In this document: positions 18,284-28,626 of the stretch, one piece after another
Position numbering within the stretch: position 1 is the first letter of the stretch
Layout of the letters: each line of letters begins with the position of its first letter
NCBI RefSeq assembly: GCF_013369385.1
Contig: NZ_SZTO01000006.1
Location: forward strand, 211,776-275,775
Length of the DNA: 64,000 nucleotides
Reading direction: 5' to 3'
Source of the DNA: Vibrio sp. 05-20-BW147
GTDB taxonomy: Bacteria; Pseudomonadota; Gammaproteobacteria; Enterobacterales; Vibrionaceae
Notes under the pieces: model-generated
What the model was told of the DNA's origin: nothing
Seen by the model: only the letters and a program-made list of their open reading frames with translations
Databases searched by the model: none
Made by a program: the position numbers and the translations under genes

Positions 18284-18715
18284 CTATTCTACTGACAAAA
18301 TTTCAACTTCAAAAGTCACATCTTGGCCTGCAAGTGGATGATTGAAATCCACCGTCACTGAATCACCGGCTATTTCAGTAATAATGCCAGGGATCTCCAT
18401 GCCATCCGGCCCACTGAACGCCATGATGGTGCCGACTTCCACTTGCGCTTCGCCAACAAATTTTGTGCGGTCCATATGGTGAATATGGTCTGGGTTAGGC
18501 ATGCCAAAAGCGTCCGCCGCTTTTAGCTCAATCGCTTTGTTTTCCCCAACGGTGAGGCCGAGCAAACACTGCTCAAAATTCTCACTTAAACTGCCATCAC
18601 CCATAACAAACTTCGCGGGTTTGCCCATATTGTGCGTGCTGTCTGCGACAGAACCGTCATTCATTTTGATCGTAAAATGCAGTGTGACTGCGGAATTATT
18701 ATTGATTGTACTCAC
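18284..18715 (-). CDS. fkpB: FKBP-type peptidyl-prolyl cis-trans isomerase FkpB (SlpA-like)
   Basis: The 143-aa protein is a SlyD/SlpA-type FKBP with an IF (insert-in-flap) region, expected to catalyse proline isomerisation and act as a chaperone in the cytosol. Family stretches are [16 protein letters not shown] near the N-terminus, [20 protein letters not shown], and [18 protein letters not shown] at the C-terminus. There is no His-rich tail, which separates it from SlyD. It sits between lspA and ispH, the usual place for fkpB. About 240 bp and a hairpin separate it from lspA. Confidence 0.92.
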   Translation of the reverse strand: MSTINNNSAVTLHFTIKMNDGSVADSTHNMGKPAKFVMGDGSLSENFEQCLLGLTVGENKAIELKAADAFGMPNPDHIHHMDRTKFVGEAQVEVGTIMAFSGPDGMEIPGIITEIAGDSVTVDFNHPLAGQDVTFEVEILSVE

Positions 18716-18901
18716 GTTACTGCTTCCTTGAGGTCATTATTGTTTTTCTTGGTGTATACCCTAAATAGTGGGAGTTGCGGCTAGGCGACAAGATAATTCA
18801 TCCCTATGAGCATAATGCGCTATGTGATTAGGGCGGCCGGCGTACCGGGAAATTATCGCAGTCAACAACGCTGCTGCTTCAAATATGACGGGTATACTAA
18901 A

Positions 18902-18931
18902 AAGCGTCGCCAGAATCAACCGACGACGCTT
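18902..18931 (-). terminator. Hairpin downstream of lspA
   Basis: AAGCGTCG and CGACGCTT pair; on the minus strand the stem is followed by TTTTTAG. It suggests that some transcripts end after lspA. Confidence 0.6.
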
Positions 18932-18956
18932 AGGGTTATTCGCGATCTCGCAAAGA

Positions 18957-19463
18957 TTACTTCTCTTCTTCCTTTTTCCGGAAGCCGTCGAGAATGATCA
19001 TCGCCGCACCAAGACAAATTGCCGTGTCGGCTAAGTTGAACGCAGGCCAATGGTAAGTACCCCAATAAAAGTCGAGGTAATCCACCACAAAGCCATGCAC
19101 CATGCGATCAAACACGTTGCCAATCGCACCACCAATGATCATGGCATAAGCGACATTATTCCATTTTTCTGCCGCTGGTAGCTTGCTCATCCAGTAGGTC
19201 AATAGACCCGTGACCACAAAGGCAATACCGGTGAATAACCAGCGCTGCCAACCGGCTTGATCGCTCAAAAAGCTAAACGCCGCGCCATAGTTATGCACAT
19301 AGAGCAGATTAAAGAAAGGCAAAACCTCAATGCGATTTGCCCAGCCATACCCCATGTTTTCCATCACAATGAATTTAATACCGATATCGGCTAAAAACAC
19401 CACCAGTGCCAGCCACAACCAACGTACACCCGTTTGTTTGAATATCTGCGCTTTACCGCTCAT
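18957..19463 (-). CDS. lspA: Lipoprotein signal peptidase (signal peptidase II)
   Basis: LspA cleaves prolipoprotein signal peptides in the inner membrane. The 168 aa contain four membrane segments. The two catalytic aspartate regions are [22 protein letters not shown] and [21 protein letters not shown] is the family motif near residue 53. The C-terminus is short and charged (RKKEEEK). It follows ileS by about 80 bp, with a hairpin in the gap. Confidence 0.96.
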
Positions 19464-19481
19464 CTTTCTTCCTAAAAATAA

Positions 19482-19499
19482 CCCCAGTCGATACTGGGG
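19482..19499 (-). terminator. Hairpin in the ileS-lspA gap
   Basis: CCCCAGT-CGAT-ACTGGGG is a perfect 7-bp stem; on the minus strand it is followed by TTATTTTT, so it looks like an intrinsic terminator inside the gene series. Confidence 0.6.
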
Positions 19500-19541
19500 C
19501 TATAAAATTTAAAAAAAGTTCAATCGTATTGAAGGGACCGA

Positions 19542-22388
19542 TTAAGCGAACTTACGCGCTTCACCTTCACCATCCACGTTTGACACACAACGGCCACAAA
19601 TCTTCTCATGACCTTCAATCGTGCCTACGTCTGGAGTGTGGTGCCAACAACGGTCACACTTCTCAGCTTCCGTTGCACGAACTTCGACGAACAGACCTTC
19701 GATGTCGGTGGCTTGCGCAGCATCTGACTTCTCGCTCAATGGTTTCACTGTTGCTGCAGACGTGAGCAGAACAAAACGCAATTCATCTTCCAGCTTGTTG
19801 ATTTTCGCAGCTAGTGCATCGTCAGCAAATAGAGTCAATTCTGCTTGTAGAGAACCACCAATGGTTTTATCACTACGTGCCGCTTCCAGCAGTTTGTTCA
19901 CCGCACCACGCACTTTCTGCATTTCAGACCAGAATGCGTTATTCAGTTCTTCGCCTTCAGCAAGACCAAACAGACCATCGAACCACTCACCAGTGAAGAC
20001 GAACTTGTCACGGTTTTGTCCATTAGGAAGAGAAGTTGGTATTTCGTTCCAAATTTCATCGGCAGTGAACGACATAATCGGTGCCATCCAACGAACCAAG
20101 GCTTCTACGATGTAGTACAGCGCAGTTTGACAGCTACGTTGCGCGTGACCACCCAGTTTGGCGGTGTACTGACGGTCTTTGATCACATCAAGATAGAATG
20201 AACCCATCTCGATAGAACAGAAGTGCATCAAGCGCTGTGTGACTGCGTGCGTGTTGTACTCATCGTACGCTTTAACAATTTCATTTTGCGCCGCCAGTGC
20301 ACGACCTACTGCCCAACGGTCAAGCGCAACCATCTCTTCAACTGGCACGATATCCGTTTCAGGATTGAAGCCGTTCAAGTTGGCAAGGAAGAAGCGCGCT
20401 GTGTTACGAATACGGCGGTAAGCGTCAGCTGAACGTTTTAAGATTTCGTCAGAAACCGCAACTTCACCCGTGTAGTCTGTAGAAGCAACCCATAGACGCA
20501 AGATATCTGCACCCAGTTTGTTGGTGACATCTTTTGGTGCAACCACGTTACCGATCGATTTCGACATTTTACGACCATGGCCGTCAACCACGAAACCGTG
20601 CGTCAACACTTGCTTGTAAGGCGCTTTGCCTTTCATCGCAATCGAAGAGATCAATGAAGATTGGAACCAACCACGGTGTTGGTCTGAACCTTCAAGGTAC
20701 ATGTCTGCTTCCGCACCGTTGAACTCTTCACGTTTATCGACCACTGCGTAGTGAGTCACGCCGGAGTCAAACCAAACGTCTAGAGTATCCAAGACTTTCT
20801 CATATTGAGCTGCGTCATCACCCAGCAATTCCGCTGCATCGATATCCCACCATGCTTGAATGCCTTTTTGCTCCACCACTTGAGCGACTTTTTCAATCAG
20901 CTCAGACGTGTTTGGATGCAGCTCTGCGGTTTCTTTGTGTACGAAAAGGGCAATTGGCACACCCCAAGTACGTTGACGTGAGATACACCATTCAGGACGA
21001 CCTTCAATCATCCCTTCGATACGGCTTTGACCCCATTCAGGCATCCACTGAACACCTTTGATAGACTCGAGCGCTTTAGCACGTAAGCCAGCTTGGTCCA
21101 TAGAAACGAACCATTGAGGTGTCGCACGGAAGATGATCGGCGTTTTATGGCGCCAGCAATGTGGGTAGCTGTGCTCGTAAGCATGGTGATGCAGTAGCGC
21201 GCCTTTTTCTTTTAGCGTTTCTACTACAGCGTCATTCGCTTTAAATACGTGCTGACCAGCAAATAGTTCTGTGTCTGGTAGGTAAACACCGTTTGAGCCC
21301 ACTGGGTTTGCCACTTCTAGGTTGTACTTTTGGCCAACCGCAAAGTCTTCCTGACCGTGGCCAGGCGCAGTGTGAACCACACCAGTACCTGAATCAGTCG
21401 TCACGTGATCACCAAGGATCGCCGGAACAGTGAAATCGTAGAATGGGTGTTGGAACTGAGTAAGCTCAAGATCCGCACCTTTGGCAAAACCAAGGTTATG
21501 GAAGTGCTCGATACCCGCACGATCCATCACATCTTTCGCCAATTCCGCCGCAACGATAATACGCTCAGGGTTGTCACCCTCAACTTGGATAAGCACGTAC
21601 TCAAGATCATCACGCAGACACACTGCGCGGTTTGCAGGAAGTGTCCAAGGCGTAGTTGTCCAGATGACGATGGAAACGTCACCCTGACCTTGATGGCCTT
21701 CATTCAAAGAGAATTTCGCTAATAGTGCAGCTTCGTCAGTAGCCTTAAAGCGCACATCAATAGAAGGAGACACTTTGTTCTTGTACTCAACTTCTGCTTC
21801 TGCCAATGCAGAACCACAATCGGTACACCAGTGAACAGGTTTGAAACCTTTCAATAAGTGACCGTTATCAGCGATCTGACCAAGCGCACGGATGATGTTG
21901 GCTTCCGTCGTGAAGTCCATGGTGCGGTAAGGTTTATCCCACTCACCCATGATGCCAAGACGTTTAAAGCTCTCTTTTTGACCTTCTACTTGGCCCGCTG
22001 CGTATTCACGACATTTTTCACGGAACTCAGCAGCAGTCACTTTTTGACCTGGCTTACCCACTTTTTTCTCTACCATCAATTCAATTGGCAGACCGTGGCA
22101 GTCCCAACCTGGAACGTAAGGTGCGTCAAAACCTGAAAGTGTTTTGGATTTAATAATAATGTCTTTAAGAATCTTGTTTAGTGCGTGACCAATGTGAATA
22201 TCACCGTTTGCATATGGAGGGCCATCATGCAACACAAATGATTTCTTGCCTTTTTTCGCTTTACGGATTTCACCGTAAAGGTCTTCTTGATACCAACGCT
22301 TTAGCATTTCTGGCTCACGTTTAGCCAGATCGCCGCGCATCGGAAACCCTGTTTCAGGTAAGTTCAGGGTATCTTTATACTCACTCAT
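19542..22388 (-). CDS. ileS: Isoleucyl-tRNA synthetase
   Basis: IleS is a class I synthetase that charges tRNA-Ile and edits valine. The HIGH signature is in [16 protein letters not shown] near residue 58, the KMSKS loop in [12 protein letters not shown] near 600, and the editing domain around [14 protein letters not shown]. The C-terminal zinc site has CDRCWHH and CGRC. Length 948 aa (E. coli 938). It is preceded by ribF (64 bp) and followed by lspA, the common gammaproteobacterial order. Confidence 0.98.
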   Translation of the reverse strand: MSEYKDTLNLPETGFPMRGDLAKREPEMLKRWYQEDLYGEIRKAKKGKKSFVLHDGPPYANGDIHIGHALNKILKDIIIKSKTLSGFDAPYVPGWDCHGLPIELMVEKKVGKPGQKVTAAEFREKCREYAAGQVEGQKESFKRLGIMGEWDKPYRTMDFTTEANIIRALGQIADNGHLLKGFKPVHWCTDCGSALAEAEVEYKNKVSPSIDVRFKATDEAALLAKFSLNEGHQGQGDVSIVIWTTTPWTLPANRAVCLRDDLEYVLIQVEGDNPERIIVAAELAKDVMDRAGIEHFHNLGFAKGADLELTQFQHPFYDFTVPAILGDHVTTDSGTGVVHTAPGHGQEDFAVGQKYNLEVANPVGSNGVYLPDTELFAGQHVFKANDAVVETLKEKGALLHHHAYEHSYPHCWRHKTPIIFRATPQWFVSMDQAGLRAKALESIKGVQWMPEWGQSRIEGMIEGRPEWCISRQRTWGVPIALFVHKETAELHPNTSELIEKVAQVVEQKGIQAWWDIDAAELLGDDAAQYEKVLDTLDVWFDSGVTHYAVVDKREEFNGAEADMYLEGSDQHRGWFQSSLISSIAMKGKAPYKQVLTHGFVVDGHGRKMSKSIGNVVAPKDVTNKLGADILRLWVASTDYTGEVAVSDEILKRSADAYRRIRNTARFFLANLNGFNPETDIVPVEEMVALDRWAVGRALAAQNEIVKAYDEYNTHAVTQRLMHFCSIEMGSFYLDVIKDRQYTAKLGGHAQRSCQTALYYIVEALVRWMAPIMSFTADEIWNEIPTSLPNGQNRDKFVFTGEWFDGLFGLAEGEELNNAFWSEMQKVRGAVNKLLEAARSDKTIGGSLQAELTLFADDALAAKINKLEDELRFVLLTSAATVKPLSEKSDAAQATDIEGLFVEVRATEAEKCDRCWHHTPDVGTIEGHEKICGRCVSNVDGEGEARKFA

Positions 22389-22452
22389 CGATTCTTAATT
22401 CCGTTATATTGGGCGAAAGTTAGACATTATGTTGTTCGGTGGAATAAACCGT

Positions 22453-23388
22453 TCAACGCTTTAGCTGACGCAGCCACACCCTTGCTGCCTCAGCATCCAA
22501 TTCAATTTGCTGTTTGAGTGCGTCAAAAGACTCAAACTTCTTTTCATCACGCAGTTTATGCAAAAGTACCACTTCTAACTGTTTGCCATACAAGTTGGCT
22601 TGAAAGTCGAATAAATGTACCTCTAACTGCTGACGAACACCGTTAACCGTCGGTCTTTGGCCAATATTGGCCACACCACCAATCGGTTTGTTATCCAAGC
22701 CTAGCGCTTGAACGACATACACGCCAGAAACGGGAGAAACACAGCGTTTTAGCGGAATATTGGCGGTAGGGAAACCTATCGTCCTGCCTAATTTACGGCC
22801 ATGTGAAACACGCCCGCTAATGCTGTAATCCCGCCCTAACATTTGAGCGGCAACCGCTAGCTGATCGTGAGCAAGCGCTTCACGAATGGCGGTACTACTG
22901 ACTCTTAACTGCGCTAAACAGAAGCTTTGGGTATTCACTACGGTGAAACCGTATTTTTTGCCCGCTTCTTGCAGCATGGCAAAATTGCCTTGTCTTGCTT
23001 TACCAAAACAAAAATCATCGCCAACAACGAGAAACTTAACACCCAAACGTTCAACCAACAAGTCGCGAATAAAGGCATCCGCATCTAAGGAAGCGAAATG
23101 ACGATTAAAGTTGACGCACAACAATCGATCGATCTCAAGCTTAACCAATTGGACAAACTTATCGCGTAAACGTGTTAAGCGTGCAGGGGCTTTCTCTTTG
23201 GCAAACAACTCCAAAGGCTGAGGTTCAAATGTCATCACGACAGAAGGTAACGACATTTCCCTAGCTCGCAGAGAGACTTGACGCAACACTTCTTGGTGCC
23301 CTAAATGCACACCATCAAAGTTACCTATGGTCAATACACAGCCGCGATGCTGTGGTTTTATATTGTGTATACCTCGTATCAGTTCCAT
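22453..23388 (-). CDS. ribF: Bifunctional riboflavin kinase/FAD synthetase
   Basis: RibF phosphorylates riboflavin to FMN and adenylates FMN to FAD. The N-terminal adenylyltransferase domain has TIGNFDGVHLGHQEVL; the C-terminal kinase domain has SGRVSHGRKLGRTIGFPTAN and GVANIGQRPTV. The start is set at 23388 because MELIRGIHNI aligns with E. coli MKLIRGIHNL; the frame continues 15 codons upstream to 23433 without support. This gives 311 aa (E. coli 313). No clear Shine-Dalgarno is seen, and the gene follows murJ closely (71 bp), so translation may depend on the upstream message. Confidence 0.94.
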   Translation of the reverse strand: MELIRGIHNIKPQHRGCVLTIGNFDGVHLGHQEVLRQVSLRAREMSLPSVVMTFEPQPLELFAKEKAPARLTRLRDKFVQLVKLEIDRLLCVNFNRHFASLDADAFIRDLLVERLGVKFLVVGDDFCFGKARQGNFAMLQEAGKKYGFTVVNTQSFCLAQLRVSSTAIREALAHDQLAVAAQMLGRDYSISGRVSHGRKLGRTIGFPTANIPLKRCVSPVSGVYVVQALGLDNKPIGGVANIGQRPTVNGVRQQLEVHLFDFQANLYGKQLEVVLLHKLRDEKKFESFDALKQQIELDAEAARVWLRQLKR

Positions 23389-23459
23389 TTGGATACAGCG
23401 AAATGCCTCTATTTTCGTTTTATGCAGTGTCAAACTGGCGGATTATATACCAATCCACC

Positions 23460-25022
23460 TTACTCTGTCCCAGCTTTTAGGTCTTTTACCCGAATCCCGA
23501 GCAAAAAGGCACAAGCAACGTACGCCAATGCGCCAAAGCCGATCAACATCGTCAACATTGCGGCACGATGGGCGGTGGTCCACTCGAGCCAAACACTCAT
23601 CTCATCAAGTTGCCACAAAATCGCCGCCACCATCACCGCACCAGAAACCACTAAACGACTGATAAATAAAAACGTACGTCGAGAAATTTTATAAACACCA
23701 GCGATATGCAAACCTCGGTACAACAGTGCCATGTTAACAAAGGCAGACAAAGCGGTCGCGATAGCCAAACCAACATAACCATAGAACCAAGCAAAAATGG
23801 CGTTAAACACCATGTTGGTCACCATAGCAACAATGCCATATTTCACTGGCGTTTTAGTGTCTTGACGAGAATAGTAGCCGGGCGCGAGTACTTTAATCAG
23901 CATAAAGTTCAACAACCCAGAAGCGTACGCCAAAAGAGACAGAGAGGCTTGATGCACATCTTGTGGGGTAAACTCACCACGCATAAACAGCACCATCAGC
24001 ATTGGCTTGGCCAATACCATCAAACCGAGCATTGCTGGAATGCCTAGTAAGGTGACCATGCGAACCCCCCAATCCATGGTATGGGCAAACCCCTCGCTGT
24101 GTGCATCCACATGTTTGCGAGAAAGCGCAGGAAGGATCACCGTCGCAATGGCAATACCAAATAGACCCAGAGGGAACTCAAGCAAACGATCAGAATAGTA
24201 AAGCCATGAAATCGAACCGGTTTGCAGGAAACTGGCGATAAAGGTATCAAACAATAAGTTAATTTGACTGACCGATACCCCAAATAAAGCGGGGATCATC
24301 AAGGTACGGATTTTGACCACGCCCGGATCGCGCCAACCCCACTTCGGTTTGACTAAAACCCCCGCTTTAATAAGGAAGGGCATTTGAAAAAGAAACTGTA
24401 CTAAACCACCTAGAAACACACCAATCGCCAAGCCCACTTCAGGTTGAGCCATGATCGGTGATATGTACCATGCACTGAAAATAATCATCACGTTGAGAAA
24501 AACGGGTGTAAATGAGGACACCGCGAATTTGCCCATGGTATTGAGAATCGCACCAGACAAGGCAACAAAGGTGATAAACCAAAGATAGGGAAAGGTGATT
24601 TTGAGCATAAAGCTGGCAAGCTCAAATTTTTCCGCAGCTGGCCCACCATGTAACCAGTCAATAAACCATCCCGCGCCAAACAATGCCGTGACAACGCCAG
24701 AGCCAAGGACACCTATAACGGTAACAATGGACACAATTACCCCCAAGGTACCTGATGCTTTAGCGATGAGATCCCGTGTTTTGTTTAGATCGCCACTGGC
24801 GTGGTATTCCGTTAGTACTGGCACAAAGGCTTGAGAGAACGCGCCCTCTGCGAAAAGCCTTCTTAAAAAATTCGGAATTTTGTTGGCAAAGAAAAATACG
24901 TCGGCACTGGCACCTGCACCCATTAAATTGGCGACAACCACATCGCGCACTAAGCCTAAAACACGAGAAACCAACGTCATAGCGCTGACGATCATGCCGG
25001 ACTTGAGTAGTCGTTTACTCAC
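23460..25022 (-). CDS. murJ: Lipid II flippase MurJ
   Basis: MurJ moves lipid II across the inner membrane for peptidoglycan synthesis. The 520-aa product has about 14 membrane helices, with family stretches FFFANKIPNFLRRLFAEGAFSQAFVP (split here: NFLRRLFAEG, AFSQAFVP), GVSVSQINLL, SWLYYSDRLLEFPLG and KVLAPGYYSRQDTKTPV. The start is a GTG at 25022 (VSKRLLKSGM) with GAGG 5 nt upstream. The frame runs 25 codons further but that part does not resemble MurJ. It diverges from rpsT and heads the ribF-ileS-lspA series. Confidence 0.95.
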   Translation of the reverse strand: MSKRLLKSGMIVSAMTLVSRVLGLVRDVVVANLMGAGASADVFFFANKIPNFLRRLFAEGAFSQAFVPVLTEYHASGDLNKTRDLIAKASGTLGVIVSIVTVIGVLGSGVVTALFGAGWFIDWLHGGPAAEKFELASFMLKITFPYLWFITFVALSGAILNTMGKFAVSSFTPVFLNVMIIFSAWYISPIMAQPEVGLAIGVFLGGLVQFLFQMPFLIKAGVLVKPKWGWRDPGVVKIRTLMIPALFGVSVSQINLLFDTFIASFLQTGSISWLYYSDRLLEFPLGLFGIAIATVILPALSRKHVDAHSEGFAHTMDWGVRMVTLLGIPAMLGLMVLAKPMLMVLFMRGEFTPQDVHQASLSLLAYASGLLNFMLIKVLAPGYYSRQDTKTPVKYGIVAMVTNMVFNAIFAWFYGYVGLAIATALSAFVNMALLYRGLHIAGVYKISRRTFLFISRLVVSGAVMVAAILWQLDEMSVWLEWTTAHRAAMLTMLIGFGALAYVACAFLLGIRVKDLKAGTE

Positions 25023-25151
25023 TGTAACCTCGAAATAACACCATAGCTTAACTTTTATCCGCCTTTTGTTATCAATGAAGCGGATATTTATTAGCATTGG
25101 TCTAAAAATGCTGTTAGAATCCCGCCATCTTAACCGCGATGACCTTTCTTA

Positions 25152-25167
25152 CCAAAACATGTTTTGG
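25152..25167. promoter_or_regulatory. Perfect 16-bp palindrome between murJ and rpsT
   Basis: CCAAAACATGTTTTGG is an uninterrupted palindrome in the divergent promoter region, 27 bp upstream of the rpsT -35 element. It has operator-like symmetry; the protein that would bind it is not known to me. Confidence 0.4.
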
Positions 25168-25193
25168 CTACGTTTGGTTTTTGCACAAATCAT

Positions 25194-25222
25194 TTGACAA
25201 TCGGGCATAAATGAGGGATATT
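25194..25222 (+). promoter_or_regulatory. Sigma-70 promoter of rpsT
   Basis: A consensus -35 TTGACA (25194-25199) and GATATT (25217-25222) are separated by 17 bp. They lie about 50 bp before the rpsT start. Confidence 0.6.
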
Positions 25223-25270
25223 CCTCGCCCTTAAATTGTCACCGAACTAAAGTTTTTGGGAGTTAGACCC

Positions 25271-25531
25271 TTGGCAAATAACAAATCTGCTAAGAAGCGC
25301 GCTATCCAAGCTGAGAAACGTCGTCAGCACAATGCTAGCCGTCGTTCAATGATGCGCACTTACATGAAGAAAACTGTTGCTGCAATCGCTGCTGGCGATA
25401 AAGAAGCTGCAACTGCTGCATTCGCTGTAGCTACACCGATCCTAGACCGCATGGCGACTAAAGGCCTTATTCACAAGAATAAAGCAGCTCGTCACAAGTC
25501 TCGTTTCGCTGCACAAATCAAAGCTCTTTAA
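25271..25531 (+). CDS. rpsT: 30S ribosomal protein S20
   Basis: S20 binds 16S rRNA early in 30S assembly. The 86-aa basic protein starts (M)[17 protein letters not shown] and contains [12 protein letters not shown] and [10 protein letters not shown], all typical. The start is a TTG at 25271 with GGGAG 8 nt upstream. E. coli rpsT also uses UUG, which is part of its autogenous translational control, so the rare start is probably conserved for regulation. A strong terminator follows. Confidence 0.97.
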   Translation: MANNKSAKKRAIQAEKRRQHNASRRSMMRTYMKKTVAAIAAGDKEAATAAFAVATPILDRMATKGLIHKNKAARHKSRFAAQIKAL

Positions 25532-25550
25532 TAGAGTCTTGATTCAGTGA

Positions 25551-25577
25551 AAAAAAGCCGGCTCTATGCCGGTTTTT
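25551..25577 (+). terminator. Terminator of rpsT
   Basis: AAAAAAGCCGG pairs with GCCGGTTTTTTT (loop CTCTAT), 20 bp after the stop. Confidence 0.85.
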
Positions 25578-25601
25578 TTATTGCAATTAAATCACTGATA
25601 T

Positions 25602-25632
25602 AAAAAAGCTGGCTTGTAAGCCAGCTTTTCTT
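25602..25632 (-). terminator. Terminator of hlyU
   Basis: AAAAAAGCTGGCTT pairs with the GCCAGCTTTT side around GTAA; A and T runs on both sides make it usable from either strand. It sits 23 bp after the hlyU stop. Confidence 0.75.
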
Positions 25633-25654
25633 TTCTACATGTAACACAAAGGCA

Positions 25655-25951
25655 TTATGCTTCGCAATAAAGGCTATGCAGCAGTTTAATCATTGCTTTT
25701 ACTTCTTCACTTTTCAGAGTGTAGTAAACCGTTTGTGCTTCTTTACGTGTGGTCACCAAACCATCACGACGCAACCACGCCAAGTGTTGCGAAAGTGCCG
25801 ATTGACTCAACTGCAGTTTGGCACACAGCTCCCCCACCGAGAGTTCTTGATTGTGTAGCATACATAAGATTTGCAGACGTCTTTCATTGGCCATGGCTTT
25901 AAGCAATACGACAGCTTGAGCAGAATTTTGCTCCATATCTTTTAAGTTCAT
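25655..25951 (-). CDS. hlyU: ArsR-family transcriptional activator HlyU
   Basis: HlyU is a Vibrio virulence regulator; in V. vulnificus it relieves H-NS silencing of the rtxA1 toxin operon, and in V. cholerae it activates hlyA. The 98-aa winged-helix protein contains VVLLKAMANERRLQILCML, the recognition helix region LSQSALSQHLAWLRRDGLV and RKEAQTVYYTL, which I recognise from HlyU. The alpha3 metal motif of ArsR (ELCVCDL) is replaced by ELSVGEL, so it is not an arsenic/metal sensor; the remaining cysteines may respond to redox. GAGGA precedes the ATG. It lies between rpsT and nhaR on the backbone, away from its known targets. Confidence 0.93.
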   Translation of the reverse strand: MNLKDMEQNSAQAVVLLKAMANERRLQILCMLHNQELSVGELCAKLQLSQSALSQHLAWLRRDGLVTTRKEAQTVYYTLKSEEVKAMIKLLHSLYCEA

Positions 25952-26079
25952 GTGTTGGTCCTCTAGCTACAACTCACATGTCTCAACGGTTGTTGCAGAT
26001 AGTTGTGTTAAACAATTTTATAATTTAGATTTATATTTTTGTAGATAGTAATCTATTTAGGGTATTAAAGGGAACGGTT

Positions 26080-26970
26080 TCATTCAAACAATTGGCTAAA
26101 ATCTGCATCACAGACGTTCTTAACCGCTGGATGCTGGATCATACGTTCCGCGAATATGACGTAATATTCTTCCTTGAGATCGTCCACATGACCGATCAAC
26201 TGAAGTGTTCTGTCTTCTTCTACTTCTAGCATGTATACCGTGGGCGCAAGAAAAATCACATCATCGTTGTAACGAGCAAAGGCTTTCATCAATGCAACAT
26301 CATCAAACTCTCCCAGCACATCCGGTTGGATGCCTTGACGATCAAACCATTGTAAAACCTTACGTCCCATCGCCGTTCGGCTTCCAGGAATCAACAGTTT
26401 TTTCTGCTCCAAAATTGCGGGAAATTCAGCATTATCTATTTTAGTGGAAGAGAAGAAACTCATGCTTGATTCTCCCAGTTTCTTACTATATAGGCCGGGG
26501 CTTTGTGTCGAATCGACAGGGCAATCAGACAGAATCATGTCGAGCTTATGTTGTGCCAAACGCTCCAACAACAATTCGTGTGTCGATTCGTAACAACATA
26601 AATGGATTTTTTTGTCTTTAGGTACGGTGATCTTCAGCACCTTACTTACTAACCGTTTTGACAACGCATCGGCAACACCGACCTCAAATAGAATATTGGC
26701 ATGCTGGCTGTAGTTGACGATATCCAACATCTCATAACTCAAGCCAAACATACGGTCAGCGTATTTGAATACCAATTGCCCAAGCTCCGTTGGCTCAACG
26801 GTACGGCCGTTTCGTTTTGTCAACTTGCCTTTCATTCGATCTTCAAGTGCTTTGATTTGCCCGGTAACCGTTTGAGGGGTAAGAAACAGCGCATCGGCCG
26901 CCTTAGTAACGGAACCTTGCTTACAAACCATCCAGAAATAATAGAGGTGATTATAATTGAGATGTGACAT
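26080..26970 (-). CDS. nhaR: LysR-type regulator NhaR
   Basis: NhaR is the Na+-responsive LysR-type activator of the Na+/H+ antiporter gene nhaA, and in E. coli also of pga. The 296-aa protein starts [15 protein letters not shown] and shows the helix-turn-helix [22 protein letters not shown], split here as [11 protein letters not shown] and [31 protein letters not shown] and [18 protein letters not shown] are nearly identical to E. coli NhaR. No nhaA is adjacent; the divergent neighbour is a Na+/phosphate cotransporter gene, so the sodium connection remains but the local target may be different. Confidence 0.93.
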   Translation of the reverse strand: MSHLNYNHLYYFWMVCKQGSVTKAADALFLTPQTVTGQIKALEDRMKGKLTKRNGRTVEPTELGQLVFKYADRMFGLSYEMLDIVNYSQHANILFEVGVADALSKRLVSKVLKITVPKDKKIHLCCYESTHELLLERLAQHKLDMILSDCPVDSTQSPGLYSKKLGESSMSFFSSTKIDNAEFPAILEQKKLLIPGSRTAMGRKVLQWFDRQGIQPDVLGEFDDVALMKAFARYNDDVIFLAPTVYMLEVEEDRTLQLIGHVDDLKEEYYVIFAERMIQHPAVKNVCDADFSQLFE

Positions 26971-27350
26971 AACCCTTCCTTAAAAGAAACCACTGTCGCT
27001 CCTGAGAACAGAACAAATATGACAGACGTCGCCAATTATATCGGGAAAACCGAACTTAAATCGCTACAACATTAAAAAAAACAGAACCAATCAATTTCAT
27101 ATTGTCATATTTTGTGACATAAGCCTCATCAATCGAACAAAAAACAACCTCTAAGAAAATCATAAAAAACAAATTAAAATCAAAAACTTAAACTGATTCA
27201 TTTTTTGATTCAGAAAATTAATCTGTGATCTTTGATGAAAAAATCTGGATGACACCGAACTGTCATATTACTGAAATATTTCATCTCTACTATCAGCCTC
27301 AGTTTCAACAACAGACCAAACTGAGATTTAGAAGGTCAATGGAGAAAATT
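26971..27350. promoter_or_regulatory. AT-rich divergent intergenic region nhaR/nptA
   Basis: About 380 bp without a convincing gene. It holds long A/T runs and a direct repeat TGATTCA at 27194 and 27206 (12-bp step). It should contain the promoters of both flanking genes, but I could not assign -35/-10 elements or an NhaR site with confidence. Confidence 0.4.
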
Positions 27351-28499
27351 ATGATGAACCAAGCTACTACGGCAGCAACGCCAATTTCGAGCACAACTCG
27401 TTGGCTTCGCTGGGCTAACTTGGCATTCATGTTATATCTACTGCTACTTGCAGTATCTATGGTTGGCAGTGGCTTTAAACTAGCAACTGGCGATCAAGCC
27501 AAAATTCTTTTTGAGTTTGCCTCTCACCCAGTCGCTGGCCTAATGATAGGTCTTGTTGCCACCGCATTAATTCAATCATCCAGTACAGTGACCTCAATAA
27601 TCGTTGGTCTTGTTGCGGGTGGTTTACCGGTAGAAACCGCTATTCCTATGGTTATGGGTGCAAACATTGGCACCACAGTAACAAACACCTTGGTTTCTCT
27701 TGGCCATGTACGTTGTAAAGAAGAATTTAAACGCGCTTTCGCAAGTGCGACGATTCACGATTTCTTTAACCTGCTCGCTGTTGCTATCTTCCTACCATTA
27801 GAGATGATGTTTGGAATTTTGCAGAAAATCTCTCACTGGTTAGTGTCGCCACTACTGAATACTGGTGATATGAGTATGAAAGGGTTTGACTTCATCAAAC
27901 CAATTACCAAACCAGTCGTAAGCGCAGTGAAAGGTCCATTAAGCACTTTTGGTGATACTTTTGCGGGTGTTGCTCTGATTGTACTAGGCATTGCGACCAT
28001 CTTCGTTGCTATCACGGTGATGGGTAAATTGATGAAAAGCCTGATGGTTGGCCGCGCTCGTGACATCCTGAAGAATGCAATTGGTCGTGGTCCTATCCAC
28101 GGTATCGTATCAGGTTCTATTGTAACGGTATTGGTTCAGTCGTCATCGACGACGACAAGCCTAATGGTTCCACTGGTTGGTACTGGTGTACTAAAAGTAC
28201 GTGATGTTTACCCATTTACTCTGGGTGCGAACATTGGTACTTGTATTACCGCACTGCTTGCAGCGACGGCAGTTTCTGGTGAGTTTGCTGTGTTTGCTCT
28301 GCAAATCGCGTTGGTTCACTTAACCTTTAACGTATTAGCGACACTGTTTATCTTTGGTATTCCGTTCCTGCGTGAACTGCCAATCAAAGGCGCCGAGTTT
28401 ATCTCAGAGATGGCGATCAAGAACAAAGCAGTGGTAGCTGGTTACCTACTCGCTGTCTTTATCTTCATCCCAGGCACGATTTTGGCGCTGACCGCATAA
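27351..28499 (+). CDS. nptA: Na+/phosphate cotransporter, NptA-like
   Basis: This is a NaPi-II (SLC34-like) family carrier importing inorganic phosphate with Na+. The 382-aa protein shows the inverted repeat typical of the family: QSSSTVTSIIVGLVAGG in the first half and QSSSTTTSLMVPLVGTG in the second, each followed by a GANIGT motif. The start at 27351 (MMNQATT) has GGAG 6 nt upstream and gives the same length I remember for V. cholerae NptA. The open frame reaches 42 codons further upstream without homology. It is divergent from nhaR and has its own terminator. Confidence 0.88.
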   Translation: MMNQATTAATPISSTTRWLRWANLAFMLYLLLLAVSMVGSGFKLATGDQAKILFEFASHPVAGLMIGLVATALIQSSSTVTSIIVGLVAGGLPVETAIPMVMGANIGTTVTNTLVSLGHVRCKEEFKRAFASATIHDFFNLLAVAIFLPLEMMFGILQKISHWLVSPLLNTGDMSMKGFDFIKPITKPVVSAVKGPLSTFGDTFAGVALIVLGIATIFVAITVMGKLMKSLMVGRARDILKNAIGRGPIHGIVSGSIVTVLVQSSSTTTSLMVPLVGTGVLKVRDVYPFTLGANIGTCITALLAATAVSGEFAVFALQIALVHLTFNVLATLFIFGIPFLRELPIKGAEFISEMAIKNKAVVAGYLLAVFIFIPGTILALTA

Positions 28500-28521
28500 T
28501 TGTTTGTTACGCAAATGACCT

Positions 28522-28551
28522 AAGGAGAGCTTTTCACGCTCTCCTTTTTTA
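28522..28551 (+). terminator. Terminator of nptA
   Basis: AAGGAGAGC pairs with GCTCTCCTT, followed by TTTT, 22 bp after the stop. Confidence 0.85.
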
Positions 28552-28626
28552 TTTCCAATAACCATCACTTTTCATTGGCAAAAGTCTTTGTCTGATACAA
28601 ACTGAAGAAAAAACAGCAGTGATGTA

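Noticed and set aside
19621..20115. 164-codon open frame on the plus strand
   Set aside because: Antisense to the end of ileS; a product of codon bias on the coding strand.
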